This document shows, in pieces, positions 12,226-12,229 of a DNA stretch of 12,229 nt (positions within the stretch are counted from its first letter, which is position 1; each line of letters opens with the position of its first letter). This DNA is from Candidatus Aciduliprofundum sp. (lineage in GTDB: Archaea; Thermoplasmatota; Thermoplasmata; Thermoplasmatales; Aciduliprofundaceae), in contig WAKY01000058.1 of NCBI GenBank assembly GCA_015523135.1, positions 1-12,229 of the forward strand, read 5' to 3'. Under the pieces are notes generated by a model. It was not told where the DNA came from, ran no database searches, and worked only from the letters and a program-made list of their open reading frames with translations. The translations under genes and the position numbers were made by a program.

Positions 12226-12229
12226 TCTC

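Overview
The window looks like the chromosome of an archaeon, probably a thermophilic euryarchaeon-type lineage. The evidence is a membrane-anchored archaeal LonB protease, a KEOPS Cgi121 subunit, an archaeal DUF234-type ATPase, a WtpABC tungstate/molybdate transporter, two tRNA genes without encoded CCA, and TATA boxes about 20-27 bases upstream of many start codons (leaderless-style promoters). The A+T-rich sequence and gene set would fit something like Aciduliprofundum (DHVE2, Thermoplasmatota), but that is only a guess.

Layout. 1-1130 (-): 5' part of a large secreted or membrane-anchored protein with a glutamine-amidotransferase-like fold, running off the left edge. 1168-3488 (-): lonB followed by cgi121 with a 4-base overlap. 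3489-3559: a compact divergent promoter with mirror-image TATA elements. 3560-4339 (+): a LigB/DODA-type class III dioxygenase-like protein. 4447-5562 (+): a small membrane-anchored extracellular protein and a frameshifted gene with a related membrane anchor. 5853-7244 (+): an archaeal ATPase fused to a PD-(D/E)XK-like domain, preceded by an operator-like dyad. 7545-7802 (+): a ribbon-helix-helix regulator with a palindrome over its presumed start site and its 3' end inside an antisense tRNA-Phe gene. 7756-8044: tRNA-Phe(GAA) on the minus strand and initiator tRNA-Met(CAU) on the plus strand, the latter with a structured leader that duplicates part of the tRNA. 8050-8484 (-): a small EamA/DMT membrane protein. 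8563-11580 (+): wtpA-wtpB-wtpC with overlapping genes. 11683-12225 (+): an unrecognised two-helix membrane protein.

How it works together. The right third is an oxyanion uptake system: WtpA binds tungstate or molybdate outside, WtpB is the channel and WtpC the ATPase. A 28-bp dyad (CTCGTTAT-N12-ATAACGAG) between the probable TATA box and the wtpA start resembles the bacterial ModE operator closely, which suggests metal-responsive repression. The left third is housekeeping (protein quality control, tRNA t6A modification). The middle, about 4440-7800, looks like accessory DNA: a decayed gene, an ATPase of a lineage-variable family, imperfect repeats around it, and a RHH regulator abutting a tRNA gene, a common integration target. 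No integrase or clear attachment-site pair is visible.

The strongest items for follow-up are the ModE-like operator, the tRNA-mimicking leader of initiator tRNA-Met, the twice-frameshifted paralogous membrane gene, the RHH/tRNA-Phe overlap, and the N-terminally enlarged WtpB.
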